DNA of 39,559 nucleotides, from contig JAFTOI010000021.1 of NCBI GenBank assembly GCA_017463865.1, positions 1-39,559 of the forward strand, in the 5' to 3' direction. A program made the translations under genes and the position numbers. Positions within the stretch are counted from its first letter, which is position 1. Each line of letters begins with the position of its first letter. The DNA comes from Clostridia bacterium. GTDB lineage: Bacteria; Bacillota; Clostridia; Oscillospirales; CAG-272. Of the stretch, positions 1 through 7,950 are shown in pieces. The notes below the pieces were generated by a model. The model did not search any database, was not told the DNA's origin, and worked only from the letters and a program-made list of their open reading frames with translations.

Positions 1-19
1 CCCTGAAGGTGCACCAGCA

Positions 20-135
<116 letters not shown>

Positions 136-138
136 ACG

Positions 139-162
139 AAAGTTCCGCAAGACGGGACTTTT
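139..162 (+). terminator. Hairpin between the two 5S genes, possible weak terminator
   Basis: AAAGTTCCG at 139-147 pairs with CGGGACTTT at 153-161 (one G-U) around a short loop. Only four T follow, so termination would be weak; it may instead be a processing hairpin. A second small hairpin, CCGGA/TCCGG, lies just downstream near 170-185. The rest of the spacer to 226 shows nothing else recognisable. Confidence 0.4.
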
Positions 163-226
163 GCTGTATCCGGAGGCAAAAATCCGGCGTAAGCGCGCGA
201 GTGTGAGAGCACCCAGGCGCGTGGTA

Positions 227-342
<116 letters not shown>

Positions 343-347
343 ATTAT

Positions 348-423
348 TCCTCCTTAGCTCAGTCGGTAGAGCACCTGACTGTTAATCAGGGAGTCGTTGG
401 TTCAAGTCCAACAGGGGGAGCCA
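348..423 (+). tRNA. tRNA-Asn (GTT)
   Basis: A 76-nt cloverleaf can be drawn. The acceptor TCCTCCT pairs with AGGGGGA, the D-arm contains AGCTCAGTCGGTAGAGC, the anticodon stem CCTGA/TCAGG encloses loop CTGTTAA with anticodon GTT, and the T-loop is GGTTCAAGTCC. The 3' CCA is encoded at 421-423. It sits at the end of the rRNA cluster and is followed at once by a strong terminator. Confidence 0.97.
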
Positions 424-424
424 G

Positions 425-464
425 AAAAACTCTTGGAAGCAATTCCAAGAGTTTTTTCTTTTTC
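425..464 (+). terminator. Rho-independent terminator of the 5S-tRNA cluster
   Basis: AACTCTTGGAA at 428-438 pairs perfectly with TTCCAAGAGTT at 443-453 around a four-base loop, followed by a T-rich tail to about 464. Confidence 0.93.
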
Positions 465-516
465 TATCAAAAATTATATATCTTCGTAAGACAACAAGAG
501 AGGGGAACACGTTAAA

Positions 517-1113
517 ATGATGAGCATGATGACAGTGCTGATGGCGATCGAGGCTATCGAGGACGACAATGAGCGGGAGTATATCGGAAATTTGTTTGAA
601 AAAGAGTCGCCGTATGTGATGAACATCGCAAGATCGATCCTTCACAACGAAACAGACGCCGAGGATGCTGTCATCGAAACATTTCTGCGCGTGATCCGTT
701 ACCGGGAGCATTTTTTGTGGCGAACGCGGGACGAAATCATCGGTTTGCTCGTTAAATGTACCAGATGCGCTTGTATTGACATGCAGCGGAAGCAGAGCCG
801 TCGAAACCACATTCCGCTTGAGCAGGACGCGGACGAATGCACCAGCGGCATTCCGATCGATGACATCGCCGATGAGATCGACGTTCTGCAGGAGCTGGTG
901 CGGGACGAGACGATCGACGAAGTCCGCAAAGCATTGGAGGAGCTGGGAAGCCCGGACAAGGAGATCATGGAGCTGCGCTTTTATTACGAGCTGCGGACCG
1001 ATGTAATCGCCGGACTGGTCGGAATGAATGCCTCCACTGTGCGGACAAAGATACAGCGCACCAAAGAAAAGATGAGAGAGAGGTTGGAGAGGTATTATCA
1101 TGGGCAGAATTGA
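517..1113 (+). CDS. Sigma-70 family (ECF-type) RNA polymerase sigma factor
   Basis: A 198-aa protein with two-domain ECF architecture. A sigma-2-like helical segment spans about residues 25-90, with a DAEDAVIETFLRV stretch typical of region 2. A sigma-4-like segment spans about 130-190, with a helix-turn-helix around IAGLVGMNASTVRTKIQRTK. A GAGAGGGG ribosome site lies about 12 nt before the chosen ATG; further ATGs at 520, 526 and 529 leave the exact start open. Its last 14 bases overlap the next gene, so the two are translationally coupled. A sigma factor paired with a DUF4367-like membrane protein is a familiar Clostridia arrangement in which the partner probably restrains the sigma factor. 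The target regulon is unknown. Confidence 0.88.
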   Translation: MMSMMTVLMAIEAIEDDNEREYIGNLFEKESPYVMNIARSILHNETDAEDAVIETFLRVIRYREHFLWRTRDEIIGLLVKCTRCACIDMQRKQSRRNHIPLEQDADECTSGIPIDDIADEIDVLQELVRDETIDEVRKALEELGSPDKEIMELRFYYELRTDVIAGLVGMNASTVRTKIQRTKEKMRERLERYYHGQN

Positions 1114-1798
1114 CGACACGACGTTGAGCATTGTCTTGAAGCTGGCCGCGAAAGCTTCGCTGGAGGCGGATGTGGAGATGTACAAAAATCTGGACGTGCG
1201 CGGCTGCACGGTCAGCGAGCGCGTCAAGCGGAAATTCCGGCGCAGTCTGGCGTGGGAGCTTGGCCGGCCAACGCGGCGCAGGATCATCGCGGTGACGAAG
1301 CATGTGGCGGTCGCGTGCCTGGCGGTATGCACGCTGCTGTTCGGCGCGGCGATGTGCATCGAACCGATCCGCGCGGCGTTCGTCGAGGCGGTGATCACCT
1401 GGTACGAGGACTACATCGGTTTTCGCTTTGTGCAGGCAGAGGCGATGGAGTATCCCACGACGATCGAGCACGTGTATTTGCCGGGGAATTTGTCGGAGGA
1501 GTGGGTTGTGACGGAGGTGGCTTATTCCCCTACTGGGATAATACATAGAATAACAGGGCCAAATGATGAAAATATTTGTCTTGAGCAACTTGTGCGAGCC
1601 AATGTATTCGAAACAACAGTTGATAATGTGGATGCTGAAATAGAAGAAACTGAGTTAAATAATGGGACAAAAGCATATTTGACTACATATTCCATGGGGG
1701 AGAATACATTAATTTGGTATGGAAACTACTTGTTTAAGATTGCTGGTAAAAATACGTCTAAAGAAATGATTTATCATATAGCGAATGGACTTCGATGA
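1100..1798 (+). CDS. Membrane-anchored DUF4367-like protein, putative anti-sigma factor
   Basis: A 232-aa protein. The first 65 residues are a charged cytoplasmic segment, one membrane helix lies near residues 70-90 (VAVACLAVCTLLFGAAM), and the rest would be extracytoplasmic. The C-terminal part resembles DUF4367, with an ending around LIWYGNYLFKIAGK followed by an IAN-type helix. The start ATG lies inside the end of the sigma-factor gene. By position it is the likely anti-sigma partner, but no dedicated anti-sigma domain is recognisable. Base composition changes sharply inside the gene at about 1520: GC-rich before, clearly AT-rich after. The 3' half may therefore have been replaced by recombination. 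Confidence 0.72.
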   Translation: MGRIDDTTLSIVLKLAAKASLEADVEMYKNLDVRGCTVSERVKRKFRRSLAWELGRPTRRRIIAVTKHVAVACLAVCTLLFGAAMCIEPIRAAFVEAVITWYEDYIGFRFVQAEAMEYPTTIEHVYLPGNLSEEWVVTEVAYSPTGIIHRITGPNDENICLEQLVRANVFETTVDNVDAEIEETELNNGTKAYLTTYSMGENTLIWYGNYLFKIAGKNTSKEMIYHIANGLR

Positions 1799-1800
1799 GA

Positions 1801-1844
1801 AAAAAAGTTGACCCAAAATAATGGTCAACTTTTTTTATTTTTCT
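1801..1844 (+). terminator. Rho-independent terminator of the sigma/anti-sigma pair
   Basis: A-rich AGTTGACC at about 1806-1813 pairs with GGTCAACT at 1823-1830, and the flanking A and T runs extend the stem. A T-rich tail runs to 1844. It begins three bases after the stop codon. Confidence 0.93.
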
Positions 1845-1914
1845 GAGACAAAATAATAAAGTTATTCGTTATATTAAATAAAAGGATATTTTTCCAACAA
1901 AAAGGAGATTACCT

Positions 1915-2328
1915 ATGAAAAAGAGACTTGTCGCGTTGTTTATGTCATTTCTTCTGCTTATATGTTTTGAAACAAGCGCATATGCCGCACTTCCAGAAGT
2001 TGTTGAGCCACTATGGAATAACATTAGTACTGTTAGCCATACCTTGAATTTTAACACATCGCCTGCAAATTCATATGCAAGTATTATCGGTAAGAGCGGA
2101 ACGACGAATATTACCGGTACTCTTAATGTGTATAAGCAAACGAGTTCTGGTTGGACATTGGTTGGACATGATTATGATACCACGACAACGGACGTTTTGG
2201 CATTTTACGTCGAATTCGACGCCGAACCCGGCGCCTACTACCAATCCGTACTTAACTTCTCGGTCACCATCAACGGCGTGGTCGAGCCCGAAACGCTGTA
2301 CGAATTTGCAACCTGCCCCACAAACTGA
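1915..2328 (+). CDS. Small secreted protein of unknown function
   Basis: A 137-aa protein beginning with a clear Sec signal peptide: MKKR, a hydrophobic core to about residue 20, and an SAYA-A cleavage site near residue 25. The mature part is Ser/Thr/Tyr-rich, lacks Cys until near the end, and looks beta-rich. An AAAGGAG ribosome site lies about 8 nt before the ATG. The first two thirds of the gene are AT-rich like the upstream intergenic DNA; the last third, from about 2190, returns to high GC. I do not recognise the family. It may be exported under control of the upstream sigma system, but that rests only on position. Confidence 0.8.
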   Translation: MKKRLVALFMSFLLLICFETSAYAALPEVVEPLWNNISTVSHTLNFNTSPANSYASIIGKSGTTNITGTLNVYKQTSSGWTLVGHDYDTTTTDVLAFYVEFDAEPGAYYQSVLNFSVTINGVVEPETLYEFATCPTN

Positions 2329-2350
2329 ACCGATTCGTAAAAACTGAACA

Positions 2351-2378
2351 AAGCTCGCAGCGTATTCGCTGCGAGCTT
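2351..2378 (+). terminator. Strong hairpin after the secreted-protein gene
   Basis: AAGCTCGCAGCG at 2351-2362 pairs perfectly with CGCTGCGAGCTT at 2367-2378 around TATT. There is no long T tail (GCTTGCGCG follows), so it is either an inefficient terminator or an mRNA-protecting hairpin. Confidence 0.6.
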
Positions 2379-2427
2379 GCTTGCGCGTAAATCTACAAAA
2401 TAAACCATACATTTGGAGGATATCACG

Positions 2428-2652
2428 ATGAATTGTCGCTATCTTTTGCTCGATACCGCCGTCGGCGGCTCCCAGCGTTATGGCATCGCGGCCGTCGCCC
2501 CGGACGACGATGCCGCCGTCATTCTGGATTCGTTCGTGGATCTGAGCGCAAGCAGAGCGCCGGTCGATGAATTGGTGCGGCTGTGCAACGTGCTGGAGCT
2601 CGACCTCGCGCAGCTGCGGGATGTAGTGGAAGATTTTGTTGCAATGGCTTGA
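2428..2652 (+). CDS. Small conserved protein, possibly DUF6514-like
   Basis: A 74-aa protein starting MNCRYLLLD. The ATG at 2428 was chosen because GGAGGA ends seven bases upstream; an in-frame TTG at 2413 would overlap that ribosome site. It has a YGIAAV strand, a middle segment around DLSASRAPVDELVRLCN, and a helical end LRDVVEDFVAMA. That pattern resembles short Clostridia proteins grouped as DUF6514, whose function is unknown; the match is from memory and uncertain. A strong terminator follows. Confidence 0.72.
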   Translation: MNCRYLLLDTAVGGSQRYGIAAVAPDDDAAVILDSFVDLSASRAPVDELVRLCNVLELDLAQLRDVVEDFVAMA

Positions 2653-2711
2653 GAAAATTGTGGATATGCTCCGAACTGTATATCACACACGGCGCCGCGC
2701 TCGCCGAAGCT

Positions 2712-2742
2712 GGGATGAGTCCTTTCGACTCATCCCTTTTTT
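2712..2742 (+). terminator. Rho-independent terminator
   Basis: GGGATGAGTC at 2712-2721 pairs perfectly with GACTCATCCC at 2727-2736, followed by six T. It closes the 74-aa gene before the MBOAT promoter. Confidence 0.93.
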
Positions 2743-2799
2743 ATCCGCAAACCCACCTGCGAAAATCTTGAGTTAGCCGCATAAAACTCCCGAATATTC

Positions 2800-2828
2800 T
2801 TGCATTCGCCAACAATCTATGCTATAAT
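2800..2828 (+). promoter_or_regulatory. SigA-type promoter of the MBOAT gene
   Basis: TTGCAT at 2800-2805, a 17-nt spacer, and a perfect TATAAT at 2823-2828, about 35 nt before the MBOAT start codon. Confidence 0.85.
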
Positions 2829-2862
2829 ATAAGATGAAATCCTATCCAATTCCGGAGGAACC

Positions 2863-4263
2863 ATGGTCTTCTCATCTACCATCTTCCTTTTCATTTTCCT
2901 GCCCGTCGTGTGGCTGGCCCACCTCGCGCTGCCCTCGACCCGCGCCAAGAACACCCTCCTCTCGGTCGCCAGCCTCCTCTTCTACGCCTTCGGCGAGCCG
3001 ATCTACGTTCTCTTGATGATCGCGTCGGTCGTCGTCAACTTCTTCGCCGCCCGCGCCGTCGCGGCGAACGGCACCGCCGCCAACCCTAACCGCGCCCGCC
3101 GCGTCTCGCTGGGGCTTGCCATCCTCTTCGACCTCTTCATGCTCGGCCTGTTCAAGTACGCCGGCTTCCTCGTCGAGTGCATCAACCTTCTGCCGCTGAT
3201 CGAGCTGCCCGTGCCGGCCATCCGCCTGCCCATTGGCATCTCCTTTTACACCTTCCAAATTCTCTCCTACGTCGTCGACGTCTACCGCGGCGACACCCCC
3301 GTCCAGGAGCGTCTCGACGACCTCTTCCTCTACATCGCCTTCTTCCCGCAGCTTATCGCCGGCCCCATCGTCAAGTACCACGACATCGCCGCGCAGATCG
3401 ACCGCCGCACCATCACCCCCGAGAAGGCGGCAATGGGCCTGCGCCGTTTTATCATTGGCCTGGGCAAAAAGCTGCTCATCTCCAACGCCTGCGGCGCCCT
3501 GACCGACACCGCCTTTGCGGCCTGCGCCCACGGCAACCTCACCTCCTCCCTCGGCTGGCTGGGCGCGGTGGCGTACTGCTTCCAGATCTACTACGACTTC
3601 TCGGGCTACTCCGACATGGCCATCGGCCTTGGCCACATGTTCGGCTTCGACATCGCCGAGAACTTCAACTACCCCTACATCTCGGGCTCGATCCAGGAGT
3701 TCTGGCGCCGCTGGCACATCTCGCTCTCGACCTGGTTCCGCGAGTACGTCTACATCCCCCTCGGCGGCAACCGCCGCGGCAAGGTGCAGACGGTGGTCAA
3801 CAAGTACATCGTCTTCTTCACCACCGGCCTTTGGCACGGCGCCAGCCTCAACTTCATCGTCTGGGGCCTCTTCCACGGCACCATGCAGATGATCGAGCAG
3901 CTCCTGCGCCCGACCCAGCGCCGCGGCCTGCGGCCGCTGTGGCGCGTCGTGACGCTGCTGGCGGTGATCCTCTCCTTCGTCGTCTTCCGCGCCGACAACA
4001 TGACGGTCGCGCTCCAATATCTCGGCGGCATGTTCGCCGGCGGCTCCGCCGCCTCTGCGCTGGCGCTGCTCGATCCGTACACCCTGCTCATCCTTGCCGT
4101 CGCGGCGATCTTCTCCGCGCCCATCGTCCCGCGCGTCCGCGCCTGGGCGGAGGCGCACCGCGCCGACTGGGTCGGCTACGCCGTCAGCGTGCCCCTGCTG
4201 CTGCTCTGCGTGATGTCGCTGGCGTCGTCGACGTATAATCCGTTTATTTATTTCCGGTTTTGA
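2863..4263 (+). CDS. MBOAT family membrane-bound O-acyltransferase (AlgI/DltB-like)
   Basis: A 466-aa polytopic membrane protein with about ten hydrophobic segments. The family signature is present: FWRRWHISLSTWFREYVYIPLGGN with His285, then TTGLWHGAS with the invariant catalytic His325. This is the AlgI type that moves acetyl groups across the membrane onto extracytoplasmic polysaccharide or teichoic acid. GGAGGAACC gives a good ribosome site immediately before the ATG. Length is normal for the family. Such genes usually sit beside an SGNH/AlgJ-like or DHHW partner that completes the transfer; none is adjacent here. The nearest SGNH hydrolase, about 16 kb away, has a different architecture. 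The substrate cannot be named from sequence. Confidence 0.93.
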   Translation: MVFSSTIFLFIFLPVVWLAHLALPSTRAKNTLLSVASLLFYAFGEPIYVLLMIASVVVNFFAARAVAANGTAANPNRARRVSLGLAILFDLFMLGLFKYAGFLVECINLLPLIELPVPAIRLPIGISFYTFQILSYVVDVYRGDTPVQERLDDLFLYIAFFPQLIAGPIVKYHDIAAQIDRRTITPEKAAMGLRRFIIGLGKKLLISNACGALTDTAFAACAHGNLTSSLGWLGAVAYCFQIYYDFSGYSDMAIGLGHMFGFDIAENFNYPYISGSIQEFWRRWHISLSTWFREYVYIPLGGNRRGKVQTVVNKYIVFFTTGLWHGASLNFIVWGLFHGTMQMIEQLLRPTQRRGLRPLWRVVTLLAVILSFVVFRADNMTVALQYLGGMFAGGSAASALALLDPYTLLILAVAAIFSAPIVPRVRAWAEAHRADWVGYAVSVPLLLLCVMSLASSTYNPFIYFRF

Positions 4264-4289
4264 CGATAATATCGGTCAGTGCTGACCGT

Positions 4290-4522
4290 TCCGCGCTCCC
4301 GCGCGGGCCGGGGGCGGACCAACTCAAACGCCGAAGTTCCTCCCCCGGCACCCCCTCTCCTTGGCTGGGTTTTGCCACCCCCTACAAGTTGACGAGAAAC
4401 TTCGCGCAGCCAAGGAGGTTGGGTGGGGGTGAGCCGCCGCAGGCGGCAGGGGGAGGGAAGGGAACTTTGGCGTCTGAGATGGTCCCTTCCTTCCCCTACC
4501 CGCGCGGGAGCGCGGAAAAATC
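4290..4522. repeat. Element A locus 1: divergent pair of structured repeats
   Basis: Two element A copies lie back to back. The reverse-strand copy has P3 (CGCGCTCCCGCGCG) near 4291-4304, the loop ACTCAAACGCCGAAGTT at 4322-4338, and its AGCCAAGG box read as CCTTGGCT near 4359-4366. The forward copy has AGCCAAGG near 4408, P1 GCCGCC/GGCGGC near 4433-4447, P2 arms GGGAGGGAAGGG (4451-4462) and CCCTTCCTTCCC (4484-4495), loop ACTTTGGCGTCTGAGATGGT, and P3 CGCGC-GGGA-GCGCG near 4501-4514 followed by an A-run. It fills the whole gap between the MBOAT gene and copA, so no ordinary terminator or promoter is separately visible. Confidence 0.85.
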
Positions 4523-4578
4523 CGATCAAACCAAACAATTCACCCCCTCGCGCAAGCGAGCAAAGAAAGGCCCACACC

Positions 4579-7077
4579 ATGAAACTCCGCTTCCAAGTCA
4601 AAGGCATGACCTGCGCCTCCTGCTCAGCCCACGTCGAGCACGCGGCGTGCGGCGTCGCGGGGACGCGCGAGGTCAGCGTATCCCTGCTCACCGACTCGCT
4701 CTCCCTCACGGTCGACGATGCCGACGCCCCCCGCGTCCGCCGCGAGATCGTCGCCGCCGTCAAAAAGGCCGGCTACACCGCCATCCCCGAGGGCGAGGCC
4801 GACGCAGGACAGGCTCTGCCCGCCGCCGACAAAAAGGAGGACTCCCCCCTCCCCACCCTCATCGCCTCGGCCATCCTCACCGCTCTGCTCATGACCGTCT
4901 CGATGGGCCCCATGCTGGGGCTCTCCATCCCCTTCTTTGACGGTGTGGAGAACGCCATTCCCTACGCCTTCACCCAGCTCCTGCTGACCATCCCCGTCCT
5001 CTACCTCAACCGCAAATTCTTCACCTCAGGCTTCGCCGCCCTCGCCCGCCGCGCCCCCAACATGGACTCGCTGGTCGCCATCGGCGCCACCGCCTCGGTG
5101 GCCTACGGCATCTTCGCCATCTATGCCATCGGCTACGCCCAGGGCGACGGAGACACCGCCACCGTTCACCACTGGCTCCACTCGCTCTACTTCGAGTCGG
5201 CGGCCACCATCCTCACCCTTGTCTCGCTTGGCAAGTTCCTCGAGCACCGCGCCCGCCGCAAGTCGGCCGATGCCGTCCGGGCGCTGGCCGCACTCTCCCC
5301 CGACACCGCATGGGTTGAGCGGGACGGCGACTGGGTCGAGGTCCCGGTGGGGGACATCGCCATCGGCGACCGCGTCCGCGTCCGCGCTGGTGAGCTGATC
5401 CCCGTCGACGGCATCGTCGCCGAGGGCGACGTTTCGGTGGACGAATCCGCCCTCTCCGGCGAGTCGATGCCGGTCGACCACAGCGTCGGCGACCGCCTCT
5501 CGGCCGCCTGCACCATCGTCGACGGCGCGGCGGTCTTCACCGCCGACCGCGTCGGCAGCGACACGGCCCTCGCCCGCATCCTCCGCCTGCTCGAGGATGC
5601 CGCCGCCTCCAAGGCCCCCGTCGCCCGCCTCGCTGACCGCATCAGCCGCGTCTTCGTCCCCGCCGTCATCGCTGTCTCGATCGTCACCGCCATCGTCTGG
5701 CTCATCGCCGGACAGCCCGACACCGCCTTCCGCTGCGCCGTGTCGGTGCTGGTCATTTCCTGCCCCTGCGCGCTGGGACTGGCGACCCCCACTGCCATCA
5801 TGGTGGGCACCGGCCGGGGCGCCCAGCTGGGCATCCTCATCAAGTCGGCCGAGGCGCTGGAGACCCTCCACGCCGTCGACTGTATCCTGCTCGACAAGAC
5901 CGGCACCCTCACCGAGGGCAAGCCAGCCGTGACCGACGTCATCCCCCTCGGCGCCCGCCCGGCTGACGAATGCCTCGCCCTCGCGGCGGCGCTGGAAGCC
6001 TCCTCCACCCACCCGCTGGCCCGCGCCATTACCACGGCGGCCGGCACCTGCCCCGCCGAAGGCGCGGTGCAGGGTTTCAAAAATGAGGTTGGCCGCGGCG
6101 TCGGCGGCACGGTAAACGGCCTGGCCTGCTTCGTCGGCAAGCCGGGCGCGGCGGCGGTCGAGATCAACCCCGCCAAGCTTGCCCCCTTGGAGGCCGCTGG
6201 TAAGACGGTCGTCTGCCTCACCGTTGACGGCGAGGCGGCGGCGCTGATCGCCATCTCGGACAAGATCAAGCCCGACTCAGCCGCCGCCGTGGCGGCGCTG
6301 AAGGCGGCAAAGGTGCGCCCGGTGATGCTGACCGGCGACAACCCGTCGACGGCGGCAGCCGTCGCGGCGGCCGTGGGCATCGCTCCCGCCGATGTACATG
6401 CCTCCCTCCTGCCCGAGCAGAAGGAAGCAGCAGTCGCTGCCGAGACGGCGGCGCACACCACCGCCATGGTGGGCGACGGCATCAACGACGCCCCGGCGCT
6501 CACCCGCGCATCGGTGGGCATCGCGATCGGCGCGGGCACCGAGGTGGCCATCGACGCCGCCGACGTGGTGCTGACCCGCTCGACCCTCTGCGACGCGGTG
6601 AACGCCATCGCGCTCTCCCGCGCGACCTTCGCGAACATTCGCCAGAACCTCTTCTGGGCGCTCTTCTACAACGCCATCGGCATCCCGCTGGCGGCCGGCG
6701 TGCTGATCCCGGCCTTTGACCTGGCGCTCAACCCGATGTTTGCGGCAGCGGCAATGAGCCTGTCATCGGTCTGTGTGGTGACCAACGCCCTCCGCCTGCG
6801 CCGCTTCAAACCCAAAATCGAAACCAAACCCAACGAAAGTGAGGATACCAATATGCTTTTCGGCAAAACTAAGACCCAAACCACCACCCTCAAGGTCTCG
6901 GGCATGGCCTGCGGCCACTGCGCCGCCCGCGTCGAGCAGGCCGTCGCCGCCATCCGCGGCGCCACCGCCAAAGTCGACCTCGCCTCCGCCACCGTCACCA
7001 TCGAAGCCCCCGAAAAAGTCACCCGCGAACAGCTCGTGGACGCGATTGAGAAGGCTGGGTACAAGGTCGAGGGGTAA
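4579..7077 (+). CDS. copA: Copper-translocating P1B-type ATPase with a CopZ-like C-terminal domain
   Basis: An 832-aa P-type ATPase exporting Cu(I) from the cytoplasm. The N-terminal heavy-metal-associated domain has GMTCASC with CxxC at residues 12-15. The membrane-embedded CPC motif is at 395-397 in SCPCALGLATP. The phosphorylated Asp439 lies in DKTGTLTEG, TGDN starts at 585, and the hinge GDGINDAP at 632. The start at 4579 was chosen because homology begins there; the frame stays open upstream only by reading through repeat DNA. Unusually, residues 759-832 form a complete second metal-binding domain (GMACGHC) of chaperone size that begins with Met and has its own ribosome-site-like sequence, so it may also be made as a free CopZ. 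Confidence 0.95.
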   Translation: MKLRFQVKGMTCASCSAHVEHAACGVAGTREVSVSLLTDSLSLTVDDADAPRVRREIVAAVKKAGYTAIPEGEADAGQALPAADKKEDSPLPTLIASAILTALLMTVSMGPMLGLSIPFFDGVENAIPYAFTQLLLTIPVLYLNRKFFTSGFAALARRAPNMDSLVAIGATASVAYGIFAIYAIGYAQGDGDTATVHHWLHSLYFESAATILTLVSLGKFLEHRARRKSADAVRALAALSPDTAWVERDGDWVEVPVGDIAIGDRVRVRAGELIPVDGIVAEGDVSVDESALSGESMPVDHSVGDRLSAACTIVDGAAVFTADRVGSDTALARILRLLEDAAASKAPVARLADRISRVFVPAVIAVSIVTAIVWLIAGQPDTAFRCAVSVLVISCPCALGLATPTAIMVGTGRGAQLGILIKSAEALETLHAVDCILLDKTGTLTEGKPAVTDVIPLGARPADECLALAAALEASSTHPLARAITTAAGTCPAEGAVQGFKNEVGRGVGGTVNGLACFVGKPGAAAVEINPAKLAPLEAAGKTVVCLTVDGEAAALIAISDKIKPDSAAAVAALKAAKVRPVMLTGDNPSTAAAVAAAVGIAPADVHASLLPEQKEAAVAAETAAHTTAMVGDGINDAPALTRASVGIAIGAGTEVAIDAADVVLTRSTLCDAVNAIALSRATFANIRQNLFWALFYNAIGIPLAAGVLIPAFDLALNPMFAAAAMSLSSVCVVTNALRLRRFKPKIETKPNESEDTNMLFGKTKTQTTTLKVSGMACGHCAARVEQAVAAIRGATAKVDLASATVTIEAPEKVTREQLVDAIEKAGYKVEG
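6839..6855 (+). promoter_or_regulatory. Internal ribosome site and start for a CopZ-like product inside copA
   Basis: GTGAGGA at 6839-6845 is seven bases before an in-frame ATG at 6853. Translation from that ATG would give a 74-aa protein containing only the GMACGHC metal-binding domain, the normal size of a CopZ chaperone. Whether ribosomes use it is not shown; it may be the fossil of a gene fusion. Confidence 0.5.
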
Positions 7078-7079
7078 GA

Positions 7080-7215
7080 CCTTGGGACGCTGTCCCAAAC
7101 CCTGCTTAGGCCCCTTTTCGAGAAAAGGGGCCTAAGAACCCCGAAAAGCTTCCCAACACGCTTTTTGACAACACTTCCTGCTAAGCTGGCTAAGGGGTGA
7201 AGAAGCGCACAGCTC
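7080..7215 (+). repeat. Element B copy 1, in sense orientation after copA
   Basis: It begins a few bases after the copA stop. Hairpin TTGGGAC/GTCCCAA (about 7083-7099) comes first, then a long hairpin TTAGGCCCCTTTT / GAAAAGGGGCCTAA (about 7106-7136). A conserved stretch follows, including TTGACAACACTTCCTGCTAA and GCTGGC, ending AAGCGCACAGC near 7215. The same order, with different but still complementary stems, occurs on the other strand at 28719-28852. It could serve as the 3' end or terminator of the copA mRNA, though no T-run follows the hairpins. Confidence 0.8.
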
Positions 7216-7332
7216 ATATCTGCGCATCAGCCAGTAGCCGACGAAGTCGGCGACCGGTCAGCTCACCAGGCAACATTGGCGAAACAAATCTTGCCCATAG
7301 GGGGCGCTACCCCCGAAGGGGGTAGCAGCCTT
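7216..7332 (+). other. Intergenic spacer with two hairpins between elements B and A
   Basis: No gene. It holds a small hairpin GCCGAC/GTCGGC near 7238-7252 and a stronger one GCTACCCCC-GAA-GGGGGTAGC near 7306-7326. In the second composite (28.7 kb) elements B and A touch directly, so this 117-bp piece is extra and may be an insertion into the composite. Confidence 0.55.
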
Positions 7333-7453
7333 AGCCAAGGAGGGTGAGGTGGGGTGAATTGTCGCCGGAAGGCGACAAGAGGGGAGGAGAGGGAAACTTC
7401 GGCGTCTGAGATGGTACCCTCTCCTCCCCTCCTCGCCCGGGAGGGCGAAAAAA
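7333..7453 (+). repeat. Element A locus 2
   Basis: Box AGCCAAGG at 7333, P1 TTGTCGCC-GGAA-GGCGACAA at 7359-7378, P2 arms GGGGAGGAGAGGG (7381-7393) and CCCTCTCCTCCCC (7417-7429), conserved loop CTTCGGCGTCTGAGATGGT ending at 7415, and P3 CGCCC-GGGA-GGGCG at 7434-7447 followed by six A. This is one of the most complete copies. It lies about 100 bp upstream of rbfA. Confidence 0.88.
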
Positions 7454-7551
7454 CGAGCGCAAACTATCGCCCAAACCGCACTAACCCCACGTTCAACGCA
7501 AGTATTTACAATTTGTTCATAACTATATTTACCATATCTGGAGGAAATCCC

Positions 7552-7950
7552 ATGGCTGGATACAGACGAGCCCGCATCAATGACGCGATGCAGGCCGAGC
7601 TTTCAACAATCTTCCGCGAGATCAAGGATCCCCGCATCTCGGGTGCATTCCTGACCGTCACCGCCTGCGACGTCACCCCCGACCTGAAGTTCGCCAAGGT
7701 GTACTTTTCGTTCATGCAGGGCGAAGTGAAGGAGATCATGCGCGGCCTTTCCGCCGCCTCTCCCTACATTCGCCGACGCATTGCCGAGTCGCTGAACCTG
7801 CGCATTACCCCCGAATTTACCTTTGTTCACGACGTTTCTCTCGCCCACGGCGCGCACATCGCCACCCTGCTCAATCAGATCGAGCGCGAGCGGGCAGAGA
7901 AGACTCCCACCGACACGGAGGGTAAAAATGATGCAGACACTGACGCTTGA
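7552..7950 (+). CDS. rbfA: 30S ribosome-binding factor RbfA
   Basis: A 132-aa KH-type cytoplasmic protein that binds immature 30S subunits and helps form the 16S 5' end. Hallmarks: an N-terminal helix ending EIKDPRI, then a strand around DLKFAKVYFSF, then RRRIAESLNLRITPEFTFVHD. The ATG at 7552 was chosen because GGAGG lies nine bases upstream and homology starts there; a longer reading from 7354 would translate repeat DNA. The last 23 bases overlap the DHH phosphoesterase gene. rbfA followed by an nrnA-type gene is common in Firmicutes, but here infB and the nusA cluster are absent upstream, replaced by repeat elements and copA. Confidence 0.95.
   Translation: MAGYRRARINDAMQAELSTIFREIKDPRISGAFLTVTACDVTPDLKFAKVYFSFMQGEVKEIMRGLSAASPYIRRRIAESLNLRITPEFTFVHDVSLAHGAHIATLLNQIERERAEKTPTDTEGKNDADTDA

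Noticed and set aside
4260-4940. An open frame across element A locus 1 into the start of copA
   Set aside because: It is translation of repeat sequence and of copA in the wrong frame, with Arg/Pro/His-rich composition.
7354-7551. N-terminal extension of rbfA from an earlier ATG
   Set aside because: The extension would translate element A, does not match RbfA proteins, and a strong GGAGG precedes the ATG at 7552.
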